Assembly: GCA_030248135.1 (NCBI GenBank)
Contig: JASANC010001258.1
Coordinates: 62,001 to 126,000, forward strand
Direction: 5' to 3'
DNA: 64,000 nt
Origin: Theristus sp. LFF4_11
Taxonomy: Eukaryota; Nematoda; Chromadorea; Monhysterida; Xyalidae
Position numbers and translations under genes: made by a program. Each line of letters begins with the position of its first letter. Within the stretch, counting starts at the first letter, position 1. The notes beneath the pieces were generated by a model. The model was not told the DNA's origin. It was given only the letters and a program-made list of their open reading frames with translations, and searched no databases. Shown piece after piece: positions 44,485-64,000 of this stretch.

Positions 44485-47048
44485 CTACAAATTGAACAAC
44501 GACGGCGTCTCATCATGCAGGTTGTTGTTGAGTCTGCCATTGACGTGGTGCTGCATCGGCAGGTCTTCGTTGGTGTCGACCAGCGCACAAATGTCACGAA
44601 CGGCCTGGTTGAAGTCGTCTGCTTGATCGACGTAGACGTGGTGGCCGGCATTGCGCACGATCTGCAAAAATGGACAACTCTATTCAGCACATATCCAACT
44701 GTGCTGTCAATTTCAATGGTGACTCCGAAGACATGCAATGATCCGACCTCAATGTGCACGTAATGTTCGGGCAGTAGCTGCTGGAGGTAATAGCCTGGCC
44801 CGCAATCGATCCAGCTTTTCGCGCCAAAACTGCAGAAAAGTTCCAGGAAATATTGTTCTTGGAAAACAATTCAATCATAGTACTAGTTTTTGGTGAAAAA
44901 GACACTCAACAAACATGAACGTCATCGGAACGGATTTGTCGATCTTCGGCAACCGCTCGATCATTGGACGTTTTGCCCAGCCGAATGGCATTGAGAGCTG
45001 CTTGAACGCTGCTTCGCCACTGAAGATGCAAAAAAAGCCAATGAAAATGATCGGCGCAGCGAAACAATTGAAAACTTTGTTTTTTTTTTGTTTGCAGCAG
45101 TCAGTAAACTTATGCAAAGAGTAAGTACGGTATGGCCGAATACATATGGCAGTCTCAATCAAGGCGAGATTAGTCGCAGACTAGGAGTTGATTTCTCAAA
45201 AATGATAAGATTTCCGCCAATAGAGTGTGAAAAAGGAGAAATAATGAACAGAATAGCGCGAATTACCAATTAGTTTTCAGAAACATGAAAAATTTGACAC
45301 GCAATTGGGTTTCTGAACATCTTTTTTCATTGATTCATATTTCGCGCTCTCCTTGCACCCTGAAAAAAGCTGCCATGTTTAAACGGCCATTCCGTACACA
45401 CACCTCGGGTACTGTGCGTTACAGTGATAGATGTAATCGTAAATGGCGTTTGGGTCGCCTGCGTCACCAGCGAAACGGCGGCCAAGATCCGGGCGAAACC
45501 GGCGCACCAGGTGTGAACCTGCAACAGCAAGTATTTGAGTCAACCATACCGCAATGGAACACACCATTCAAAAAGGAAAACGTTTCCACGACAACGCCGT
45601 TTATGGGGCTTGCGACCGATTGGCGCGTGCTGCTAAACCGACAAATGAAAACGCAGTCGTACAGCAATTTGCACCGTACCCCAAGGGCCTGCGGCGCGAA
45701 CACTGGACAGCGGGTTGAAATGCGCCATCACGGTGGCGACCGTGCGAACCCAGGTCGGAATTCGGATTTCACGATCGCCCAAATCGGTCGGCTTGCACGG
45801 GCAGCCCCACGGATCGACCATGACCAGGTGACGCACGTGCTGCGGGTATTCGAGCGCGTACGATGCCGCCAGAAAACCGCCTGTTGCATAAATGCTGTTA
45901 ATCCTTCGGTCTGGATTGATTCATTCATCTTTCGATCGTTGAAAAACCACTGAGCCCACCCAACGAGTGTCCAAGGAGTATCATCTTTGGCACGTTCATC
46001 TGTTTGCGCCACGCCTCGATTGACTGAACCCATTCGACCTCGGCGTTCGTTGGATCGTCCGGAAATTTCGGTCGACTAGATCGGCCGAAACCTGAAACGT
46101 TGAAAATGTGGTAATACCGGATTGAGCTGGCTAGTGGCTACTATTGAATTCAACTGAAGCGACAGGCATTCACGAAGCAGCATTTGGTGACGAGTAGCTG
46201 TGTTAAACATGGCTGCATGAATGCTGCTTAAGATGACAACTGAATCCTCTGAATCCATTTGCATTGTAGCGATCGCCAAGTCAGCCCACCGAGCAAATCG
46301 AACGCATGCACGGTTCGATCGGTCGCGAACGCGTCGTAATTCTGGCACCAAATTCCGACGCCGCCGGCGAAGCCGTGAATCAGAACAAGCGGCGTGCGCA
46401 GGCGACCGTGCGACGCGGCAGGACCGAGCGACAGCGTCCACAGACGCGACTGACGCTCAAAGATCGACACGAAAAAGCCGTGCACGCGCGTTCGCACGCT
46501 CGACAACAGCCGGCGTTCGGCGTCGGCGAGTTGTTGCGCCGACGACGGCACCCAGCGAGGCAGCCAGCGAGTACTGGAAAGAAATTCTGTTTTATTTTGT
46601 TTATAGATTTTACACAGAACTGCGGAATGCAAAGATGCCGTGCCGACGCATCACACAAAAATGGTCCCACAGCTTTTTCAGAGCAGTCACACATAACAAA
46701 GCGGAATGGTATTGACTCAGTTGCACAGACGGAACTCAAAATCAAGTTCAAACTTGTCAAAAAACTCAGCGGATGGAAGCAAGATTTGACTCAGAGAACA
46801 CTCATCAGCGCACTCGACCAGTTGAGGTTGAGTTGGAAAGTTTCAAAGGCAACGATTGAGGAGCGGAGCATCACATTGCATGATCACACAGTGATAAAAT
46901 AAATTGCAATCGCAAATGCACTCGGCGCACTCACTCACTCGTTCAGTTCATGAGCTGGCAAACTCTCAAGATCATGATCGTGTCGACGGCCGCTCGCAGC
47001 GCTGAAAGATGCTGAACGGGAATCCGATCCAGATGCATTTGTTGCCAT
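44485..47048 (-). CDS. ABHD4/ABHD5-type alpha/beta hydrolase
   Basis: Lipid-modifying hydrolase family: ABHD4 releases N-acyl chains from N-acyl phospholipids, ABHD5 (CGI-58) activates triglyceride lipase. Eight exons, 401 residues: 46939-47048, 46290-46573, 45960-46091, 45680-45880, 45404-45518, 44915-45019, 44748-44829, 44485-44661, all in phase. The N-terminal WLPRWVPSSAQQLADAE matches the family. The oxyanion segment is LVLIHGFAGGVGIW; FDLLGFGRSSRPKFP follows. The nucleophile motif is GHSLGG with Ser, as in ABHD4, not Asn as in ABHD5, so an active enzyme is expected. The C-terminus carries FGWAKRPMIERL, FGAKSWIDCG and AGHHVYVDQADDFNQAV, which includes the HX4D acyltransferase-like motif. 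The start exon is chosen because it alone supplies phase and an ATG. It is divergent from NOB1 with 740 bases between. Confidence 0.93.
45126..45396. mobile_element. Element B, copy 3 (ABHD intron)
   Basis: TACGGTATGGCCGAATACAT at the left and the inverse of TACGGAATGGCCGTTTAAAC at the right; interior as in 28055-28323. It ends 7 bases from the donor of the exon 45404-45518. Confidence 0.9.
46168..46222. repeat. Small hairpin element, copy 3 (ABHD intron)
   Basis: ATTCACGAAGCAGCATTTGG ... AGCTGTGTTAAACATGGCTG, then CATGAAT; a degenerate copy of 43607-43667. Confidence 0.65.
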
Positions 47049-47788
47049 TCGTTTTATCCTCTCGGTCGCTTTCTGTTCCTGTGAAAAGCGGAATTGAATC
47101 TGCATTTTTGAAAATTGAGAATTGGAGTGAGTAGGAGTGGGTTGACTGTGCTGATGGTTGATTGATTTATAAAACCACTGATGGGCTGCAATGGAAAGAA
47201 AACTGAAGGTTTGCCTGCAGGTTGTTTTGTTGTTTGTTTTAGTTCGGTTTCAATAAAGTCGTTGAAGACTTGAAGGTTTCTATCCTCAGCGAAGCCTTCT
47301 TAACAAAGTGAAAGTACCGAGATTGTCGTCAGGTTTGATTATTGATTGAATTTGTTAGGGGGATCGGTCCATCCAGTGGGGTTATACAATGTTGTTAAAC
47401 AAAAAATCAAATAAAAAAAGCAAAAACGCCAATTTAAAAAATTTGGGAAAAATTTCGGCTCAATATGCTCTGCAAACCTCATTTTTGGCACAATTTTTGG
47501 ATAGCTCAATGAAAGTTTTTTTGACATTTTCCTCAAAAAAAGTCAGCAAGTCCAAAATCGACATTTTGACCGTTTAAGTTTTCGTTTCCAATTCCAACCC
47601 TTTCCAAATCCAATCCATTTAAGTCAATTTTGAACAATTCTTCGTGAATCGTGACCGGGACTGCTCCGACCGGGCCTGGGTTGATTGATCGCCTCGCCCT
47701 GCAGAGTTTTTTGTTGCCTTTTTTTGTTCCGCCCGGTACGCACGACAAAAAAAGGTCAGATGTTGTCCAGTTTCAGATCACAAGTTTC
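47049..47788. other. Divergent promoter region of ABHD and NOB1
   Basis: No exon. It contains a block at 47390-47590 (minus orientation) resembling the 3' part of the AT-rich dispersed repeat family of 23-29 kb (GCAAATTGGCATTTTTGC-like, AATATGCTCTG, GCACAATTTTTGGATAGC). Confidence 0.5.
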
Positions 47789-50596
47789 ATGATGTTGCCA
47801 AGTTCACCGGTTGAGCATTTGATTGTCGACACGGCGGCTTTCATTCGACACGATCAGTTGCAGGTTTGTTTTACTTTTTAATTAGTTGGTTTTTTTCACT
47901 GTTTCCGTCGAAAATTTAATAGCACATTTGATTGCATTGCAGTGATTAGTTTTGTCTTGACCTCAACTCATCTTGTCCCACGCCACAACACAGTCATACG
48001 TTTGTTGCACGCAGAACATTGGCCGCAATGTGTACACGGTGCCCGAGGTTGTCGCTGAAATTCGCCACAAACCAACGCGGGCACGCCTGCAATGTTTGCC
48101 GCATGAGCTGCGCATCTGTGAGCCGAACGATGAGTCGTTGAATTTTGGTTGGATTTGATTTGCCTTTGTCGGTGATTCGTGTGAATTGCCAGTGTTTCTT
48201 GTTGTAAAGGCGCGTTTAGCAAAAAGTTTTTTGTGCGTACGCACGGACACGACACGTAAAAATGGCCACGCGATTTAGAAATCGTGTCGTGTGTGCTATC
48301 TTAATGCATTACGGACACGATTAGTTTGCGTACGGGATTTAGAACGACGTTTGTGCGTACGGACGAAAAACTAAATGGTGTTTCCGCCTTGAACCAAATG
48401 TTTGCGCAAGACGGTTTACATTGTTCGGCTGCATTCGAATTCACCATGCTGATCGGCCAGCATTCGGTCGTTGTGTTGTGCCGCAAATCATCAGCCAATT
48501 TTCAGCGCAAAATGTTTGCTTTTGTTTGTCGCGCATTTTTATCCAATCGCATCGCATCAACTTTTGTGGCGGTGATTCAAGAACACACGGCATAGGCGCT
48601 TTAGATTTCGTTGCAGCGTTACAGCAGTTTTATGCAGCGCCAGTTCACATTGGCCGCCTTTTCAGTGATCGACTTTTCGAAGAAGACCGGCGACTATCCG
48701 AGCTTATCAAAGGCGGACGTGCGCGTGCTGGCGTTGGCGTACGAGCTCGCATGCGAGCATGGCGATCCGAGATCGTTGCGATTGCAGCCGACCGTTTGCG
48801 TGTCGGCCGAAGTCGGCAACAGACGAGATCTGGCGGGCGACGTTCGAATGATGGCTGGCTTTTATGTGCCGTCGAAAAAACGAACGAACTCACAGAGTGA
48901 AAACAGTGAACAGCAAAAAGAACACTCTGAAACGGTCGACAGTGACGGTGGTGAAGCGGAAACGGAACGAAATACGAACAATACCAATCAAGGTGTTGAG
49001 CCAGAAAAACTGGCGCATCATGACGAAGACAGTTGGGATGACACAAGTTCAGCGGAAAGCGATAGTGATTCGGACGAATCAGACTGTGAGAACACGGAGG
49101 CTGGTTGGATAACGAGTGAAAATCTTTCGGAAGCGCTCAGAAAAATGGAGCTGGCTGATTCAGCGTTGCGCGACAGCGCGCCGCCGGACGAGCCGCACAT
49201 GCCATCAGTCGCTTGTTTCACGTTCGATTTTGCGATGCAGGTGCGAGTTAATTGGATGGAAAAGTGTCCATCTCAGTGGTTTTCATGTTCGATTGTTTCA
49301 ATGATCAGCAGAACAGATTTTTCCACTTTCCAGAACGTTCTGATGCACATCGGCATTGGCATTGTTGCAGCCGATGGTCGTCTGATTCGCCGGCTCAAGT
49401 CGCACACGCTGAGATGTCGCGCCTGTTTCAAGTGAGAAGTTTGATTCAAAAAGATGGTTGTGGTGCACCATTGTGGCGTCAGCCAAGCTGCCACGACAAC
49501 TCCCATAACGGAAGGGCTTGCTCGGACGCCGGTGCACGACATCCCGTTTTTTCTTCTGTGTCCTTAAAAGTCAAACAAACGCCATTCAATGTCAACTGTG
49601 TTCAGAACAACCAGCGTGATGACAAAGAAATTCTGTCCGAGTTGCGGACACGACACGTTGGATCGAGTGGCGGTCACCGTGGAGCCGGACGGCAGCACGC
49701 GACTGCATCTGGCCAGACGAAAACTCATGAAAAAGAAGGGAGCAAGGGTGAGTTCGTGAGACATCTGGCATTTTGTCAATCCGAAATGGGCACATTGTGA
49801 ATTGATGCAATATTACCATTTGCAATTTTGGTCAATCGCAATGGACACCATCAGAAAAAATGCGTTTCGAAGTCGGGTATTGCATTTTTGTTCGGCAGCA
49901 CTCACTGCCAGCGCCGCACGGCGGCAAGCACGCCGCGAACCCGCTCTTGATGGAGGATCAACCGGTGCCGCACAATCAGCTGAGTCGAAAGGCGCGCGCA
50001 AAGTTGAACCCGATGCATCCGGACTACGTCGCGCGCGACTCGCCGTTTCTGATGCACGACGTCAATAGTCGGTGGGCGAAAAAAATGCAAAAAACAATCG
50101 CTTTTTTTAACTGTCCGCCCAACTCCCAGTATTGCTGCCGTGGACATCTGTTTTTCTTTGTGCACTCGCTTGACATGTGTCAAACAGAACAAATCTCCCA
50201 AAAATGGAACACAACATTGACATTTTATTGAATTCTGCCTAAATGGCTTTTTGCGTGGTTCGGTTCACGACACCACACCCTTGCGACGGTCTCTGGTGCA
50301 GCATGGAGCGGACGCCGCCGGTGCAGAACGTGGCGACATGCTGCTGATCATCGCAAACCGATTTGCGGCGGCATCATGCTCCACCCCGCCGTCGCACGGG
50401 TACACGCCGCACACACACAGCACGAATTCATGCACAATGCGTCATTCGTTGCAAAAAAACATCTTTAGTAAATTGAGCATTTCTTTTGTCCAGATCGGCG
50501 AAATTGGGCGTTCACACAGCCCACAACCGAAACGTGGCCAATCGGAATGCGAACGACTTCAAGTCGACGAAGAAACGCGGCGGGAAACGTCGTTGA
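47789..50596 (+). CDS. NOB1: NOB1, PIN-domain endonuclease of 18S rRNA 3'-end maturation
   Basis: Cleaves 20S pre-rRNA to 18S in cytoplasmic pre-40S particles. Eight exons, 479 residues: 47789-47863, 48015-48133, 48625-49240, 49334-49431, 49606-49747, 49899-50071, 50327-50440, 50494-50596. The PIN domain carries the acidic sites in EHLIVDTAAFIRH, NIGRNVYTVPEVVAEIR and DFSKKTGDYPSLSKADVRVL. A long acidic Ser/Glu/Asp linker follows. The zinc ribbon uses RCRACFK and FCPSCGHDTLDRVAV. HSLPAPHGGKHAANPLLMED, LSRKARAKLN and DYVARDSPF are typical of NOB1. The C-terminus ends in the basic STKKRGGKRR. The start could be either of two adjacent ATGs (47789 or 47792). The splice choices for the last two exons are inferred from phase and the basic tail and are less certain. 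Confidence 0.93.
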
Positions 50597-50751
50597 TGGA
50601 GCGTGTTATAAACGTAGAAATAATACGAGACTTCTCTATTTCTGTTGTTATCGTTATTGTTCTGTTTGCAATCGAAATTGTTATGCACCCGTTGAATCCA
50701 ACAAAGCGCTTGAAGATTATTTGCGCTCAGTTGTTTTGATCACGATCACAG

Positions 50752-52112
50752 TCATAATTTTTGTGAGCCCAACTCAGCGCGTGCCATCACAGTGGCCAAC
50801 AAATTGTTGTCCAAGTACGGTTGGTGAGTCCAGGCTGCGGTCAAACAGAGCAGCGTGTCACGATCGGAAGCGGCCACAGCAACGACGTCCATCAGCACGG
50901 CCTCGGCACATCGGGCCTGTTCGGCCATCGACTGCGCCAGTCGCTCAACGTCCACTGCAATGGTTGACGATGCTGAAATGAACACTTGCTTTACATGGCG
51001 CAGCACTCATGCAATTGTATGCACTGAGCCGCAGTTAGTAAACACATCTGAATTGCGTTCATAAAATATCCTTAGCGCAAAAACATCATTTGCACTCTGT
51101 AGAAAGTAGTTCATTGTTTGATTGGCTGTTATTTCGAATACCGTATTACCCCCAATAAACCCCCATGGGGGATTAATACGTCAGCGACTTTTAGGGGTGG
51201 GGGTTTATTGGTGGGGGAGGGGGGGGTTATTTACAAAAAATTCTAGGGGTGGGTTTTTTTGAAAAATGGCAAAAATACCTTGCATGGCAGGCAAGAAAGT
51301 CGCAGAAACTTCTACTTTTCACAGAGATTTCCTTTTGTAACAGCCTTTTGTAATGAAATTACCATTAACTCATCCGTTTGGGGTCTTTGGTAGCACAATT
51401 TCACCAATGTCACTTGCATTCAGCCACTGAATTCGCTGGGTATGTGTTTCAAACAGGTTTCCAATTAACCCCTATGGGGGATTATTTGTGGGGGGGGGGA
51501 TTATTCGGAAACTGGTCGGGGGGGGGTGGGGTGGGGTTTATTGGTGGGGGGGATTAATGGTGGGGGGTTTAATGTGGGTAATACGGTATAACATTTTCCA
51601 ACTGTTCATACAGTCGAACTCCTAAATTATAGGGAATCAGCTGATTGGTTGGTGATCACGTGAGGCATGCTTTCTGTGCAGGCATTGCTGTGGAGCGTCG
51701 TCTGTCGTCCAACCAATCAGCTGATTCCCTACAATTTAGAGTTCGACTGTGGCTTTGGCCTGTGGTAGGATGGGTTGTCAGCAAGTATCGACCGACCGTG
51801 CTCGTTGGCGGTGTCCAACCGGGCACACGCACGCAGCCTACTGGCCAGCCGCTGCAGCTTCTGCTGACACGCACGCATCTGCTGCGTGCATTTGTGCGCG
51901 CGAATCACGCTCATCTCGACGTCTGCATTCACTTCGTCCGAGTCGAAATCCGGATGCCACTGTTTGCTCGCCACAGGCTCCGCCAGCCTCAAGCGACCGT
52001 TCGTCACGTCTGTCAGCAACGTGTGACCGCTGCTGACAGCCGCCTGCCAATCCGCGCACGCGTTGTACACGGAGACCAGCGAGTCTTGGATTTGCGATTC
52101 GACAGCGTTCAT
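50752..52112 (-). CDS. CINP: CINP homologue (CDK2-interacting protein)
   Basis: Human CINP binds CDK2/CDC7 and ATRIP, and is part of the SPATA5-SPATA5L1-C1orf109-CINP complex used in 60S ribosome maturation. Two exons, 51797-52112 and 50752-50972, give 178 residues (human 212). The N-terminal exon is helical and coiled-coil-like (SVYNACADWQAAVSSGHTLL; CTQQMRACQQKLQRLASRL). The C-terminal exon holds the recognisable TAAWTHQPYLDNNLLATVMA, equivalent to the family's WLHQPYV segment. The start is the ATG at 52112; the acceptor TTTCAG and donor GTCGGT give phase 1. The intron carries two different MITEs. It is convergent with NOB1, stop to stop 155 bases. Confidence 0.82.
51139..51588 (+). mobile_element. 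TACCGTATTACC MITE, copy 2 (CINP intron)
   Basis: TACCGTATTACCCCCAATAA on the left, GGGTAATACGGTA on the right; C/G-rich arms. The core matches 8188-8621 inverted (GGCAAAAATACCTTGCATGG, GTCGCAGAAACTTCTACTTT, AAATTACCATTAACTCATCC, GAATTCGCTGGGTATGTGTT). Confidence 0.88.
51610..51750. mobile_element. ACAGTCGAACTC hairpin MITE, copy 2 (CINP intron)
   Basis: Perfect-edged hairpin: ACAGTCGAACTCCTAAATTA at the left and TAATTTAGAGTTCGACTGT-type sequence at the right, with TCAGCTGATTGG arms. It matches 15811-15981. It lies 46 bases from the CINP donor site. Confidence 0.92.
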
Positions 52113-53533
52113 TGCTGTTCGCTGCAAATTTATTCAACAAACTGATATTACGCTTGGGCGTTCGAATTTGGCGCACGGAATGGTTCTGCCTGGCCCACTG
52201 TGCCAATCAGCTCTTTGCATGGTTTTCTGAGCATTTGTCAGTATTTTGCAGCTGAGTGGCATAGGTTCAATATGACCAATTTCTGAAATAAACCTACTTC
52301 CACAGCATTCAAGATTCAATTTTTTATTCCATTGATTGTATTCCTCCATGTGCTTCACCGTCAAAACAACACCGCTTTTCAAGAGCAGAAACGAGAAAAT
52401 AAATTTTACACAGTGTCCCACTAACAGTGTGTGTAATGTGTGAAATTGAGACAATAAGGTAACAAGAAATTTAAACGGACTGACATTTCTTTACACAATA
52501 TCATTTGTGGCCCTGTGAGGAACGCTGTAATCTGAGAGGTTGAAAATACTTGTGCCAATGTAGTGGGATGTACAGCGGTCACCCACAAGAAAAAAAACAC
52601 TCGCGACTGAACAAACGACAAAAACCATCTCGTCGAGAAGTAATCGTCAAAGTCGAACGCAACTATTACAATTATGAGCCGATAAACGATCGAAAATGAT
52701 AAGATCGAGACTAGATCGACACGTGTGGATCGTGAATACGAATTGAGAGAAGAAAACAGTTGTAACGTCCAAGCAAAAGCATCGTCAGATTGCATTGATC
52801 GCAGTTTTGCAACAGAGATAACAGCAAAAAACCGAAATAAACATTGGAGATTTTTGTGCTCGCAGAGGATTAAAAACTCGAATTATGGAAAAACTTCAAA
52901 ATACAATGTACAAATTTAGTGCAACCTTTTGAAAAGATACCGCTAGAAAACTAATTTTGATTTGAAAAAGTACTGTATGAAAAGCCAAACTGAGAAAACC
53001 AGACATCAAAAAACACAGACAGTAAAGCACAAAACCGTTCATATTATGTGGACTGAAAATAGTTAGGCAGTCAAAAAATTTCGGCAACTAACAATAAATT
53101 AAAATTTTCATTCGAACTGATGCATAACGGTGGAGTTAGACAGGATTTCCATTTTTTTCTTATAAGTTAGCATTATTTTCTGGCTGAAAAAGCACATCAT
53201 GAACAAATTGATCCTGGGGCGGTTTTACTGGCACTGATTCGGAATTTTTCAAATTTGACAACTCGTCAACACAAACAAGATGTGAAAGCAGTGCTTAAAT
53301 TTGCGAAAACAAACTCAGTGTACCGTGAACGTTGAATAAAAGTCTATTCTTTGCATTCGATAAAAAAACTTGAGGACAAAGAAATTCTGAATTGTACTGG
53401 CACAAAAAGCATGCAAAAGCAAAAACACACATCGGATTTCAAGGAACACACAAACATGAGACGAGTAAACAAAACCGGTCTAAGACAATCGGAGATTGAG
53501 AAGCATGACATCATACGAGAACGATTGCTTGTA
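52113..53533. other. Intergenic: CINP 5' flank and ARHGAP39 3' flank
   Basis: No conserved exon seen on either strand; AT-rich. It probably includes the CINP promoter and a long 3' UTR of the RhoGAP gene. Confidence 0.6.

Positions 53534-64000
<10,467 letters not shown>

Overview
This window is eukaryotic genomic DNA with multi-exon genes on both strands, GT-AG introns (a few apparently GC-AG) and AT-rich, transposon-loaded introns and spacers. It is most likely from a nematode. The main reason is a secreted astacin protease with the order signal peptide, propeptide, astacin, EGF, CUB, TSP1, an arrangement known from nematode NAS proteins; a small Cys-rich four-TM protein of nematode LAPTM4-like type agrees. 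This is inference and the species is not determined. All gene models were assembled by hand from splice sites, reading phase and family similarity. The seven models closed at both ends each total a whole number of codons, except that one of them (LAPTM4-like) carries a frameshift.

Layout, left to right. (1) 1-4816 minus: 5' part of CAD/pyr-1 (glutamine amidotransferase plus the start of the CPSase large region), running off the left edge. (2) 5755-9934 minus: complete CAF-1 large subunit (CHAF1A). (3) 13528-17276 plus: secreted M14 zinc carboxypeptidase. (4) 17558-22084 minus: ASH2 (SET1/MLL complex), with a probable further 5' exon near 27.35 kb. (5) 30613-34190 plus: CABLES-type cyclin-fold protein. 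(6) 35859-42144 plus: 802-residue astacin/EGF/CUB/TSP1 protease. (7) 42924-43962 plus: LAPTM4-like membrane protein with an apparent frameshift. (8) 44485-47048 minus: ABHD4/5-type alpha/beta hydrolase. (9) 47789-50596 plus: NOB1. (10) 50752-52112 minus: CINP, tail-to-tail with NOB1. (11) 53534-62975 minus: ARHGAP39/Vilse-type RhoGAP with WW, MyTH4 and RhoGAP domains, 5' end not found.

The genes are ordinary conserved ones (pyrimidine synthesis, chromatin, ribosome maturation, Rho signalling, extracellular proteolysis) and do not form one pathway. Two small groupings are notable: two chromatin genes flank the carboxypeptidase, and two ribosome-biogenesis genes (NOB1, CINP) converge.

The richest material is repetitive. 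At least seven families of small inverted-repeat elements, a tRNA-headed SINE, two related retroposon-like tails and several minisatellites can be defined by comparing copies within the window. One element sits inside another, and a paralogous empty site proves the insertion. Several intronic elements lie within about 25 bases of a splice site, which raises the idea of intron gain or remodelling by MITEs.
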